Below, piece after piece: positions 8,452 to 16,423 of a stretch of DNA of 64,000 nucleotides. The translations under genes were made by a program, and so were the position numbers. The stretch covers positions 186,001 to 250,000 of the forward strand of contig NZ_CP072801.1 in the NCBI RefSeq assembly GCF_017901135.1, given 5' to 3'. How positions within the stretch are numbered: position 1 is the stretch's first letter; the number at the start of each line of letters is the position of its first letter. The notes beneath the pieces were generated by a model. The model worked only from the letters and a program-made list of their open reading frames with translations. It had not been told where the DNA came from and made no database searches. This stretch comes from Thiothrix litoralis. Lineage in GTDB: Bacteria > Pseudomonadota > Gammaproteobacteria > Thiotrichales > Thiotrichaceae.

Positions 8452-9192
8452 TCACGGCTGGCGTTCGCCATTGATCTGGTTGGCTTGTATCCATGCCTCG
8501 AACCATACGCCCGCTGTTTGCACGTCTGTGGCTTTGCCCTTCAACCCGAAGTCAATTTGACGGCGTTCGGCGGTGCTGGGCAGGCTGGAAAGATGCACGG
8601 CTGGAAAAGTACGCAACAGCTCTTCCATCATCGGGATCAGTTCGCTTTCCTGCACGTTTTGCAGTAGCCAGCGGTGTTCCACGGGTGGGGTGGTGTCGAA
8701 ATATTGATGGTAATAGGTGTCTAACGCCCATTCGACCATCGGCCACGCCATATTAGGGAAACCGGGGACAAAATGGTGGTGCTGCACCTTGAAGCCGGGA
8801 ATTTGGTTGATGGGATTAGGGATCAAGCTGGCGCCATCCGGTAGTTCACTCATGCGAATGCGGTTAGGGTAAGCCTCTGCCCCGAAACGGCCTTCGATCA
8901 GGGCGACAGCTTGCGGGTGGCGTAGCAATCTGACGCCTGTGGCGGCAGCCGCTGCTTGGCGGGTCAAATCGTCCGGGGTTGCGCCAATGCCGCCGAAGCT
9001 GAACACGATGTCATTCCCTTGAAAGGTTTCCTGCAAGGTTTGCAGCAGTAAATCCCAATCGTCGCCGATCATGCGTACCCACGCCAGCGGCAAGCCCCGT
9101 GCTTTGAGAAAGCTTATCACTTGTGGCAGATGCTTGTCTTGACGTAAACCACTGAGCAGTTCATCGCCAATGAGGATGAGTCCAACTTTCAC
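8452..9192 (-). CDS. MoaB/CinA-type molybdopterin-binding domain protein
   Basis: 246 aa. The N-terminal about 170 residues match the MoCF-like domain of CinA (LILIGDELLSG at the start, then DIVFSFGGIGATPDDLTRQA). The nicotinamide-nucleotide deamidase half of full CinA is absent. Stand-alone versions are annotated as competence/damage-inducible protein A-like, and the real substrate is uncertain. Its ATG overlaps the hemH stop (ATGA), so the two are translationally coupled. Confidence 0.82.
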   Translation of the reverse strand: MKVGLILIGDELLSGLRQDKHLPQVISFLKARGLPLAWVRMIGDDWDLLLQTLQETFQGNDIVFSFGGIGATPDDLTRQAAAAATGVRLLRHPQAVALIEGRFGAEAYPNRIRMSELPDGASLIPNPINQIPGFKVQHHHFVPGFPNMAWPMVEWALDTYYHQYFDTTPPVEHRWLLQNVQESELIPMMEELLRTFPAVHLSSLPSTAERRQIDFGLKGKATDVQTAGVWFEAWIQANQINGERQP

Positions 9193-10301
9193 TGTTTGGC
9201 TCCTTTATCGGTGGCACGTTGCAAGGTCTTTTCAGCTCGCCGCTGTTGGGTGGTCGTTGACCAGCCGGGGGTTGTTTCTGCCCAGCCTTGGGTGTGCTGT
9301 TGGATAATGTCGGCTAATGCTTTGATATGCTCAGAGTTATCGTTGAGCGCGGGGATGTAATGGTAGTGTTCACCGCCTGCGTGCTGGAAGTATTCACGGT
9401 TTTCTTCGCGGATTTCTTCCAGCGTTTCGAGGCAGTCGGCCGCAAAACCGGGGCAGACCACGTCGACGTTTTTGATGCCTTCGCCCGGCAGTGCTTGCAT
9501 AGTTTTGTCGGTGTAGGGCTGTAACCATTCGGCTTTGCCAAACCGCGATTGGAAGGTGACGCGCCATTCACTGGGTTTGAGGTTGAGTTCTTCTGCCAGT
9601 AGTCGTGCAGTTTTGTGGCATTCGCAGTGGTAAGGGTCGCCCAGCATCAGGTTGCGCTTGGGGATGCCGTGGAAAGACATGACCAGCAGTTGACCGCGTG
9701 GCTGCTTTTCCCAGTGTGCCAGCACGCTGTTGGCGAGGGCTTTGATGTAACCGGGGTGGTCGTGGTAGTGGTTGACCAGACGTAATTCTGGCATCCAACG
9801 CCAACGTTTGAGTTCGTCGAATACTTTGTCGAAGGTGGTGGCGTTGGTGGCAGCGCAATATTGCGGGTAAAGCGGCAATACCAGTACGCGCCTTGCCCCG
9901 GCTTCCTTGAGTTTCAGCAGGGTATCGGGGATGGCTGGGTTGCCATAGCGCATTGCTAGAGCTACTTTCACGGGCCCTTGAAAGCGGATGTCCATTTCTT
10001 TCTGGAGGGCTTGTTGCTGTTGCTCGGAAATGTGCATCAGCGGGGAGCCATTCTCCGTCCACACCGTTTTGTACTTTGCGGCGCTCTTGGCGGGGCGGGT
10101 ATTGAGAATAATGCCGTGCAGGATGACATTCCAGATAATCCGGGGAATTTCAACGACACGCGGGTCGGACAGGAATTCTTTCAAATAACGGCGCAATGAG
10201 GCTTTATCGGGGGCATCAGGCGTGCCCAGATTGACTAGCAATATACCCGTGCATTCGGATTTGCCGTGGAAATAGTCTTGTTCATTGATAAAGCGACTCA
10301 T
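9189..10301 (-). CDS. hemH: Ferrochelatase HemH
   Basis: 370 aa. It inserts Fe2+ into protoporphyrin IX, the last step of protoheme synthesis. Visible family features are GILLVNLGTPDAP near the N-terminus, PLYPQYCAATNAT, LLVMSFHGIPKRN with the catalytic His, YHCECHKTA, VTFQSRFGKAEWLQP, and VVCPGFAADCLETLEEI. The Cys-rich pattern may point to an iron-sulfur-binding form. It has an unusual 35-residue charged C-terminal tail. It is coupled to the downstream cinA-like gene and overlaps psiE upstream by 4 bp. Confidence 0.96.
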   Translation of the reverse strand: MSRFINEQDYFHGKSECTGILLVNLGTPDAPDKASLRRYLKEFLSDPRVVEIPRIIWNVILHGIILNTRPAKSAAKYKTVWTENGSPLMHISEQQQQALQKEMDIRFQGPVKVALAMRYGNPAIPDTLLKLKEAGARRVLVLPLYPQYCAATNATTFDKVFDELKRWRWMPELRLVNHYHDHPGYIKALANSVLAHWEKQPRGQLLVMSFHGIPKRNLMLGDPYHCECHKTARLLAEELNLKPSEWRVTFQSRFGKAEWLQPYTDKTMQALPGEGIKNVDVVCPGFAADCLETLEEIREENREYFQHAGGEHYHYIPALNDNSEHIKALADIIQQHTQGWAETTPGWSTTTQQRRAEKTLQRATDKGAKQ

Positions 10302-10711
10302 GGCTGGGGCTTTCCTTTGAGGTTTTTTTCATACGGGTATTTTACATGACCAAAACGCACCGCTAGTACGGCTAGTGAAATCAGTAGGATAGAGGCTGAA
10401 ATGGCGAGCATTTGCCATTGGTCCATGGCTTTCATGTCGAGGATCAGGTAGCGGGCGAGGGCAACCATGCCGATGTATAAGGGCATCCGCACCGGTACTT
10501 CCCCGGATTGCAGGTACACCACGACCATGGTGATGATTTCCAAATAAATAAACAATAACAGCAGGTCAGCGATCTGGACTTTCAGGTTGTTAATCATGAG
10601 GAAGATTTCCTGACCGACGGCGACAACAGTGGCTATTGTGATGATGGTGAGCACTAGATATTCGATCCCATGCAACAATTTTTGGCTGGCCGAAATGTTC
10701 GGTTTGTCCAT
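10298..10711 (-). CDS. psiE: PsiE family inner-membrane protein
   Basis: 137 aa from the ATG at 10711, which has AAGGA 9 nt upstream. Four hydrophobic helices are seen (about 16-36, 46-68, 77-92, 100-122). The family motif region LLLFIYLEIITMVVVYL is present. E. coli PsiE is phosphate-starvation inducible and its biochemical role is unknown. It is the first gene of the complement-strand operon and is divergent from the inositol-monophosphatase gene 50 bp away. Confidence 0.8.
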   Translation of the reverse strand: MDKPNISASQKLLHGIEYLVLTIITIATVVAVGQEIFLMINNLKVQIADLLLLFIYLEIITMVVVYLQSGEVPVRMPLYIGMVALARYLILDMKAMDQWQMLAISASILLISLAVLAVRFGHVKYPYEKNLKGKPQP

Positions 10712-10761
10712 GTGTGGGTATCCTTGTATTGTTAGCGTTTTGGTAATGCTGGGTAGGTTAA

Positions 10762-11556
10762 ATGATGCAGCCTGATTTGCAAGTATTGGTGCAGGAAATA
10801 CGTCAAATTGCACGCGAGGAAATTTTACCGCGTTTCGAGCACGTGGGCTTTGCGTTAAAGCAGGATGGTAGCTTGTTAACGGAAGCAGATTTGGCGACTA
10901 ATCGGCGTATTGCGACGTTTCTCCAGCAACAATGGCCTGAGATTGCGTTTCTGAGCGAGGAAATGGAGCGCGAGGAGCAGGCGTGTTTGTTGCGCGAAGC
11001 CGATGCTTTGTGGTGTCTTGATCCGCTGGATGGCACCAGCAATTTCGCGGCGGGCATTCCACTGTTTGCGGTGTCGCTGGCCTTGTTTCAGCAGGGTGAA
11101 GTGGTGTTGGCGCTGACGTATGATCCGGTGCGCGACGAAATGTTCAGCGCGGTACGCGGGCAGGGTGCTTGGTTGAATGGCAAGCCGCTACGTTGCCAGC
11201 CCAGTGAATTTGCCTTGCGCAATGCAGTGGCTATTGTGGATTTCAAGCGTTTGTCGCTGCCGTTGAAACAGGCGTTGATGCACCAGCCGCCGTATGGTTC
11301 GCAGCGTAATCTCGGCAGTTGCGTGCTGGAGTGGGCGTGGATGGCGGCAAACCGGGGCAATGTGTACTTGCACGGCGGCATGAAGTTGTGGGATTTGGCG
11401 GCGGGGACGCTGATTCTCGCCGAAGCGGGTGGCTATGCCTGTACTTTGCAGGGTGAGGCTGTGTTTAAACCCGCGCTGGAGCCGCGTTCGGTGGTAATTT
11501 CCCCCGATAAGGCATTATTTGCAGCCTGGTTACAGTATTTGCAGGAAAACCAGTAA
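10762..11556 (+). CDS. Inositol monophosphatase family phosphatase (HisN-like)
   Basis: 264 aa Mg2+-dependent phosphatase of the IMPase fold. Metal-site motifs are SEEMEREE (EE), the hallmark CLDPLDGTSNFAAGIP, and the C-terminal GGMKLWDLAAGTLILAEAGG. Substrate could be histidinol phosphate, inositol phosphate or 3'-phosphoadenosine phosphate; sequence alone does not decide. It sits 3 bp upstream of murI and is probably co-transcribed with it. Confidence 0.88.
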   Translation: MMQPDLQVLVQEIRQIAREEILPRFEHVGFALKQDGSLLTEADLATNRRIATFLQQQWPEIAFLSEEMEREEQACLLREADALWCLDPLDGTSNFAAGIPLFAVSLALFQQGEVVLALTYDPVRDEMFSAVRGQGAWLNGKPLRCQPSEFALRNAVAIVDFKRLSLPLKQALMHQPPYGSQRNLGSCVLEWAWMAANRGNVYLHGGMKLWDLAAGTLILAEAGGYACTLQGEAVFKPALEPRSVVISPDKALFAAWLQYLQENQ

Positions 11557-11559
11557 GCC

Positions 11560-12369
11560 ATGTCACAGCGCGAACAACCTGTCGGGGTGTTTGATTCCGG
11601 TTTGGGTGGCATTTCGGTGCTGCGCGAAATTCACCGTTTGCTGCCTGCGGAAGACCTGATTTATGTGGCGGATTCGGGTCATGCACCTTACGGGGCGAAA
11701 ACACCGGAATATATCCGTACTCGTAGCAAGCAGATGGCTGATTTCTTGCTGGAACAAGGGGTTAAAGTGTTGGTGGTGGCGTGTAATACCGCGACGGTTC
11801 ATGCGGTGGACTATTTGCGCGGTATGTTGCCGATTCCAGTGGTGGGGATAGAGCCTGCGGTGAAACCTGCGGCACGGATGACGCAAACCGGGGTGATTGG
11901 GGTGCTGGCGACGCAGCAAACGGTGAACAGCCCACGCTTGCAGCATTTGATTCGCGATCATGCCAGTCAAGTGACAGTGATGGCGCAAGCCTGCCCCGGT
12001 TTGGTGGAGCATGTGGAGGCGGGGGATTTCAGTAGCGAGGCGGTGCGTCAGTTGTTGAAGCATTACACGCTGCCTTTGCTGGAAGCGGGGGTGGATACGT
12101 TGGTATTGGGGTGTACGCATTACCCTTTCCTGAGCGAAGCAATCCACGAGGTAACGCACGGGCGAATGACGGTGCTGGAAACCAGTACGCCTGTGACGCA
12201 CCAGTTAATCCGGGTGCTGGATCAGCAGGATTTGCGCAGGGTTGAAACAGGGCAGGGTAGCGTGCGGTTTTTTTCCAGCAAATCTGAGGATGCACAGCAT
12301 CTGATCAGTATACAAACCCTGTGGCAGCACAGGGTTGAGCTGGGTTTGTTGCCAACACGCTACCGCTGA
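11560..12369 (+). CDS. murI: Glutamate racemase MurI
   Basis: 269 aa. It interconverts L- and D-glutamate for peptidoglycan. Motifs seen are VGVFDSGLGGISVLREI with the acid, ADSGHAPYG, VVACNTATVHA with the first catalytic Cys, and LVLGCTHYPFL with the second Cys. Length is standard. The convergent slyD ends 4 bp past its stop. Confidence 0.96.
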   Translation: MSQREQPVGVFDSGLGGISVLREIHRLLPAEDLIYVADSGHAPYGAKTPEYIRTRSKQMADFLLEQGVKVLVVACNTATVHAVDYLRGMLPIPVVGIEPAVKPAARMTQTGVIGVLATQQTVNSPRLQHLIRDHASQVTVMAQACPGLVEHVEAGDFSSEAVRQLLKHYTLPLLEAGVDTLVLGCTHYPFLSEAIHEVTHGRMTVLETSTPVTHQLIRVLDQQDLRRVETGQGSVRFFSSKSEDAQHLISIQTLWQHRVELGLLPTRYR

Positions 12370-12373
12370 AGGC

Positions 12374-12865
12374 TTAATGGTGGTGGTGGCCGCCTTCACC
12401 GTGTGCGTGACCGTGGGTAACTTCTTCGTCAGAAGCGGCGCGGACGCTGATAATGCTGACATCAAACGTCAAGGTAACGCCCGCCAGTGGGTGGTTGGCG
12501 TCGATGGTAACAGTGTCATTGTCGACGGCTGCAATGCGAATGGTCTGGTTGCCTGCGCCTGTTTGGGCATGGAAAGCAGCGCCTGCGACGATTTGTTCTT
12601 CGGGGACACCTTCAAACATGCTGCGTGGCACTTGCTGGGTCATGCGCTCGTCGTATTCACCGTAGGCTTCCGCCGGGGCAACGGTGACTTTCATGCTGTC
12701 ATTGGCTTGCTTGCCTTCCAACTGCGTTTCCAGCCCTGGAATAATGTTGCTTGCGCCATGCAGGTAGGCAAACGGTTGGGTAGCATCAGCTTGGTCGAGC
12801 ACTTGACCTTTATCATCAGTGAGGGTGTAGGTCATGGTGACTACGGTATTTTGTGCAATTTGCAT
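12374..12865 (-). CDS. slyD: FKBP-type peptidyl-prolyl isomerase SlyD
   Basis: 163 aa. The FKBP core is split by the IF chaperone domain: YTLTDDKGQVLD, then GASNIIPGLE, then the PAEAYGEYDERMTQQVPR insert, and PLAGVTLTFDVSI. The tail HGHAHGEGGHHHH is the natural metal-binding C-terminus of SlyD. It assists folding and nickel handling in the cytoplasm. The first 25 bp overlap the end of the upstream acyltransferase gene. Confidence 0.94.
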   Translation of the reverse strand: MQIAQNTVVTMTYTLTDDKGQVLDQADATQPFAYLHGASNIIPGLETQLEGKQANDSMKVTVAPAEAYGEYDERMTQQVPRSMFEGVPEEQIVAGAAFHAQTGAGNQTIRIAAVDNDTVTIDANHPLAGVTLTFDVSIISVRAASDEEVTHGHAHGEGGHHHH

Positions 12866-13791
12866 TGGTTTTCCTTGGAATAGAGAATGTATCGGTTGCC
12901 GCCGGAGGGGTCATCCTTGAAGCGGCGATGTGTCCATAAATATTGGGCGGGGAACTCGCGTACCTGTTGCTCAATGAGGTTATTTATTCGGGTTGTGTCG
13001 TCAAGTATGGCTCCACTGGGGAAATTTTCAAGTGCTGGCAGGAAACGTAATTGATAGCCGGTAGCAGTTCGCAGCGTGAAAAACGGCACGACTTGCGCTT
13101 TGCCAAGCTTGCTGAGGCGGCTGGTGGCGGTGTTGGTGGCGGCTTCTACGCCGAAAAAAGGCGCGAATACGGCATTTTTATGCCCGAAATTTTGGTCTTG
13201 CGCATACCACACTACATGCCCTTGTTGCAGGCTGCGAAGCATGTCGCGGATATTGTTGCGGGAGATGGCTTTGCCGTAACGTTTCGAGCGTAAGCGGGCG
13301 ACGCGCCATTCGATCAGCGGGTTCTGGTGTGGGCGGTAAATCACGTGTAACGGGATGCGTTGTGCGATTAAACGTCCGCCAAGTTCGAGGCTGGTGAAGT
13401 GGGCGCTGAGCAATACTACGCCACCTTGCTGCATTGCAGTTTGCAGGTTTTCCAGCCCTTCGATGTCGGTTTGCTGCGCCAGCTTGTCATCATCGCCCCA
13501 CCAGCTCAGGGCGGTTTCCAGTAAGCCGCGCCCCAGCGAGATGAAGTGCTCGCGGTTGAGCTGGGCGCGTTCCGCCGCAGTGCGTTCGGGGAAGGCGAGT
13601 TCCAGATTGATGCAGCAAATTTCCCGACGTTTGGGTAACAGGTAAAACATGAGTAAGCCGAATTGCTTGCCCAGCCACATTTGCACGCTCCAGGGCAGTT
13701 GCACCAACAGCCACAGGAAGCCTAGGCCGAACCAAGTCAGCCAGTAGCGCGGGTGCAGGAATTGTTTACCGGATATTTTTTGCATGATCAT
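12841..13791 (-). CDS. Lipid A acyltransferase, LpxL/HtrB family (second paralogue)
   Basis: 316 aa; an ATG at 13785 is an equal alternative start. N-terminal membrane helix (WLTWFGLGFLWLLVQLP), HX4E catalytic motif in SAHFTSLELGG, and WYAQDQNFGHKNAVFAPFFG are diagnostic. It transfers a secondary acyl chain to the lipid A precursor. It is only moderately similar to the copy at 7544-8449, so the two probably differ in acyl position or chain preference. It overlaps slyD by 25 bp. Confidence 0.88.
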   Translation of the reverse strand: MIMQKISGKQFLHPRYWLTWFGLGFLWLLVQLPWSVQMWLGKQFGLLMFYLLPKRREICCINLELAFPERTAAERAQLNREHFISLGRGLLETALSWWGDDDKLAQQTDIEGLENLQTAMQQGGVVLLSAHFTSLELGGRLIAQRIPLHVIYRPHQNPLIEWRVARLRSKRYGKAISRNNIRDMLRSLQQGHVVWYAQDQNFGHKNAVFAPFFGVEAATNTATSRLSKLGKAQVVPFFTLRTATGYQLRFLPALENFPSGAILDDTTRINNLIEQQVREFPAQYLWTHRRFKDDPSGGNRYILYSKENQCKLHKIP

Positions 13792-13874
13792 TTACGTGGT
13801 GGACAATGCAGGGAATGCACTGATTAAAGCGTGCAAGTCTAGCATTATTGGGGGAATCGTGAGAAATTCCGCTC

Positions 13875-14228
13875 ATGCAACTGGAAACCTTCACCAAAGC
13901 CCTCGCCGATCAGACCCGCCTGCGCATCCTCGTATTATTGGAGGGCAAGGATGAGCTGTGCGTGTGCGAACTCACTCAGGCACTGGAGTTGGCACAGCCG
14001 AAGATTTCCCGCCACCTTGCGGTATTGCGTGAAAGCAGCTTGCTGTTGGATCGCAAGTCCGGCCTGTGGGTGTATTACCGTCTGAATCCCGAACTGCCGC
14101 TGTGGATGCTGGATGTGCTGGCCAGTTTGCAGTTGGGCAGTATCGGGCAAGAACCTTTCGACGCCGACACCCTGCGGCTGACAGGTGCTGAAAAACAAAA
14201 CCCGCTGTGCAATTCACCAAACTGTTAA
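13875..14228 (+). CDS. arsR: ArsR/SmtB family repressor
   Basis: 117 aa winged-helix metalloregulator. The DNA-binding helix region is PKISRHLAVLRESSLL. The ELCVCELTQ segment (Cys-Val-Cys) at about 33-41 is the As(III)-binding motif of classical ArsR. It ends in a CNSPNC tail that could add thiolate ligands. It heads the region of permease, Cys-rich protein, thioredoxin, GAPDH and ArsJ genes, and candidate operators are at 14231 and 17397. Confidence 0.9.
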   Translation: MQLETFTKALADQTRLRILVLLEGKDELCVCELTQALELAQPKISRHLAVLRESSLLLDRKSGLWVYYRLNPELPLWMLDVLASLQLGSIGQEPFDADTLRLTGAEKQNPLCNSPNC

Positions 14229-14230
14229 CG

Positions 14231-14254
14231 GCTATTTCATATATGCGAAATAGC
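14231..14254. promoter_or_regulatory. Inverted repeat, candidate ArsR operator
   Basis: Perfect 8-bp inverted repeat GCTATTTC / GAAATAGC separated by 8 bp, directly after arsR and 39 bp before the permease ATG. It shares the ATTTCAT half-site with the palindrome at 17397, upstream of the GAPDH operon. The ArsR link is inferred from position and the shared half-site. Confidence 0.55.
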
Positions 14255-14292
14255 GTATATAGTTGGTATATTATTCCAACCTGACCAGTGCC

Positions 14293-15246
14293 ATGTTTGA
14301 AACCTTAGCCAACTTGCTCGTTTACCAACTGCTGGGCTTGTCACCTGACTCGGCCTTTGGCGCGGCACTGCATTTTTTCGTCATGGATGTGGTGCAAATC
14401 TTTACCCTGCTGGTGGTCATCATCTACCTGATGGGCTTGCTCCGCGCCTTGCTTAGCCCGGAAAAAGTGCGTGGCTACGTGCGCGACAAACCCAAGTGGC
14501 TGGCGCGTACACTGGCGATTCTGCTGGGGGCGGTGACGCCGTTCTGCTCGTGTTCTTCCGTGCCGCTGTTCATTGGTTTTGTGGAAGCGGGCATTCCGCT
14601 GGGCGTGACCTTTTCCTTCCTGATTGCCAGCCCGATGATCAACGAAGTCGCGGTGGTGATCCTCGCTGGAATCCTTGGCTGGAAGCTGGCGGCGCTGTAT
14701 GTGTTGGCAGGTCTGACGGTGGCCTACGTCGGTGGCGTCGTCATGGAATGGTTCAAGCCGGAACGCTGGGTGGAAGGTTACGTGTGGAAAATCCAGATGG
14801 GTCAGTTGAATATGGTCGAGCCGGATACCTCGTTGTTGGGGCGACACCGTTACGCGATGGGCGAAGTGCGTGAAATCGTGCGCCGCATCTGGAAATGGGT
14901 GCTGCTGGGCGTTGGTGTCGGGGCACTGTTCCACGGTTACGTGCCGGAAGCGTGGGTGACAACCTATCTCAGCGGCGATGACTGGTACACCGTGCCGCTG
15001 GCAGTCTTGCTCGGTATTCCGCTGTATTCCAACGCCACAGGGGTTATCCCGATAGCCGAAGCCATGTTGGGCAAGGGCGTGGCACTGGGTACGACGCTGG
15101 CATTGATGATGAGCATCGCGGCGCTGTCGTTGCCGGAAATGCTGATCCTGCGCAAGGTCATCCACTGGAAAGCGTTGGGTATTTACGCCGCCGTATTGGC
15201 GGTTGCATTCACATTGGTCGGCTGGGGCTTTAACCTGCTGGCCTGA
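14293..15246 (+). CDS. Permease with CSCSS motif (ArsP/UPF0718-type)
   Basis: 317 aa from the ATG at 14293; the longer TTG reading starts inside the presumed operator region. At least eight hydrophobic helices are seen. The hallmark TPFCSCSSVPLFIGF at about residues 85-99 and the paired SNATGVIPIAEAM in the second half are the two half-repeats of this permease family, whose members export trivalent methyl- or aromatic arsenicals or other thiophilic ions. It lies between the ArsR gene and thiol proteins, so an arsenical is the likely cargo; this is inferred. Confidence 0.82.
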   Translation: MFETLANLLVYQLLGLSPDSAFGAALHFFVMDVVQIFTLLVVIIYLMGLLRALLSPEKVRGYVRDKPKWLARTLAILLGAVTPFCSCSSVPLFIGFVEAGIPLGVTFSFLIASPMINEVAVVILAGILGWKLAALYVLAGLTVAYVGGVVMEWFKPERWVEGYVWKIQMGQLNMVEPDTSLLGRHRYAMGEVREIVRRIWKWVLLGVGVGALFHGYVPEAWVTTYLSGDDWYTVPLAVLLGIPLYSNATGVIPIAEAMLGKGVALGTTLALMMSIAALSLPEMLILRKVIHWKALGIYAAVLAVAFTLVGWGFNLLA

Positions 15247-15260
15247 TCGGAGGAAATCGC

Positions 15261-15575
15261 ATGTCTGAACCGCAGTTGCATTCATCCATTGTCGCGCTGG
15301 TATCGCTGGCGTCCGGCATTGCATCCAAACACCCTGACATGGGCTTGTGCCAGCTCGACAAGCTGCGTCAGATGGGTGTGCCGGAAGCGCACATTTGCAG
15401 CGTGATCGAGATTGCCCGCCACATTCGCGACGAGGCTGCGCAGAAACTGGATGTCGCTTTCGACGCGAAATGCTGCGCGGTGGAACCTGCCAAACCCAAA
15501 ATGCTGAACATTGCGGTGAAAGCAGAAGCAGCGTCGTGCTGCACACCGACGGCTTCCGGTCAATCCTGTTGTTAA
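15261..15575 (+). CDS. Cys-rich hypothetical protein of the permease operon
   Basis: 104 aa, AGGAG 9 nt before the ATG. The N-terminal 65 residues form a helical domain (CQLDKLRQMGVPEAHICSVIEIARHI) of a type found with redox/permease genes. The C-terminal 40 residues hold CCAVEP, SCCTPT and SCC, that is six Cys in three adjacent pairs, well suited to bind a soft metal or metalloid. No enzyme motif is recognised. Its place between the permease and a mini-thioredoxin suggests hand-over of the thiol-bound substrate. Confidence 0.7.
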   Translation: MSEPQLHSSIVALVSLASGIASKHPDMGLCQLDKLRQMGVPEAHICSVIEIARHIRDEAAQKLDVAFDAKCCAVEPAKPKMLNIAVKAEAASCCTPTASGQSCC

Positions 15576-15589
15576 TCGAGGAACATAAT

Positions 15590-15823
15590 TTGAAAGAGAT
15601 CAAAGTATTGGGTAGCGGTTGTGCCAATTGCGAGACCACCGCCAAGCTGATTCAGGATGTTGCTGCCGCCAAGGGCGTGGACATTGCGCTGGAAAAGGTG
15701 AGTGATATGGGGGCGATTCTGGGCTATGGGGTGATGTCTACACCGGGTGTAGTCGTGGATGGGGTGGTGGTTCATGCTGGGGGGATTCCGGGCAAAGCCA
15801 GCATTGAGGGCTGGCTGGCTTGA
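15590..15823 (+). CDS. Small thioredoxin-family protein (CxxC)
   Basis: 77 aa from a TTG start preceded by GAGGAA at 7 nt; no ATG start fits. The fold is MTH895-type glutaredoxin-like thioredoxin: KEIKVLGSGCANCETTAKL with Cys-Ala-Asn-Cys, then the cis-Pro in MSTPGVVVDG and a final GIPGKASIEGWL. Genes of this kind commonly accompany CSCSS permeases and ArsR regulators. It probably reduces or shuttles the thiol-bound metalloid. Confidence 0.85.
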   Translation: MKEIKVLGSGCANCETTAKLIQDVAAAKGVDIALEKVSDMGAILGYGVMSTPGVVVDGVVVHAGGIPGKASIEGWLA

Positions 15824-15845
15824 CCCGGTAGTACGGACACTGCGG

Positions 15846-16364
15846 TTAATCCATCATTTCCAGCCGTTCCATCAACTTGTCGAGTGCAGCTTTGGCGCAT
15901 TCTGCATCCTTTTCGCCGCCGGGTGCGCCGCTGACGCCGATAGCCCCCAGCAATGAGCCACCGCTTTCGATTTTCAAGCCACCTTCCAACATCAGAATGC
16001 CGTCGACCTCGTTCATTTCATCTTTGATGTCAGCACGGTTGGCGCGAAATTCGGCGGAACTGGCACCTGACATAATGACCGCGTTGGCTTTTTCTTCAGC
16101 GATCTGCATGGTGAAACGGGCTGCCATCGTGTCGCGTAACAGGGCTTGCACCGATGCGTTGCGGTCAACCACGACAGCGGATACGTTGTAGCCTTTTTCG
16201 CGGCAGGCGAGGACGGACTCATGGGCAATATCCATCGCTAGCTCCATTGAAATCTGCTTGACGCTGATAAAATTCGAGGGTTTTTTTGCCTCGTCTTCGG
16301 CGTGTGCCAGATTCAGCGATGCCAGCAGGGTGGTGAGCAACATGATGGGTATACGTTTTTTCAT
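15846..16364 (-). CDS. Periplasmic GlcG/HbpS family heme-binding-like protein
   Basis: 172 aa with a signal peptide (KKR, hydrophobic 6-16, cleavage near AHA). The GlcG/HbpS domain follows: LAMDIAHESVLACREKGYNV, VVVDRNASVQALLRDTMA, and GGLKIESGGSLLGAIGVSG. Members bind heme or small ligands, and the role here is unknown. It is oriented like the adjacent metallo-beta-lactamase-fold gene 59 bp upstream and may be co-expressed with it. Confidence 0.85.
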   Translation of the reverse strand: MKKRIPIMLLTTLLASLNLAHAEDEAKKPSNFISVKQISMELAMDIAHESVLACREKGYNVSAVVVDRNASVQALLRDTMAARFTMQIAEEKANAVIMSGASSAEFRANRADIKDEMNEVDGILMLEGGLKIESGGSLLGAIGVSGAPGGEKDAECAKAALDKLMERLEMMD

Positions 16365-16423
16365 ACTATCCTCCTAGGGGAAAAGGTGATGGTCGTTTGA
16401 ATGTTAGCACTGAATGCCCGCTT

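Noticed and set aside
12374-12420. His-rich end of the SlyD gene as a cloning tag
   Set aside because: Natural SlyD proteins have this metal-binding tail, and the DNA context is chromosomal.
14341-15645. 434-codon open frame on the complement across the permease and Cys-rich genes
   Set aside because: Antisense shadow of GC-rich genes. The forward strand has recognised families, and the complement frame is His/Gln/Arg-rich with no family features.
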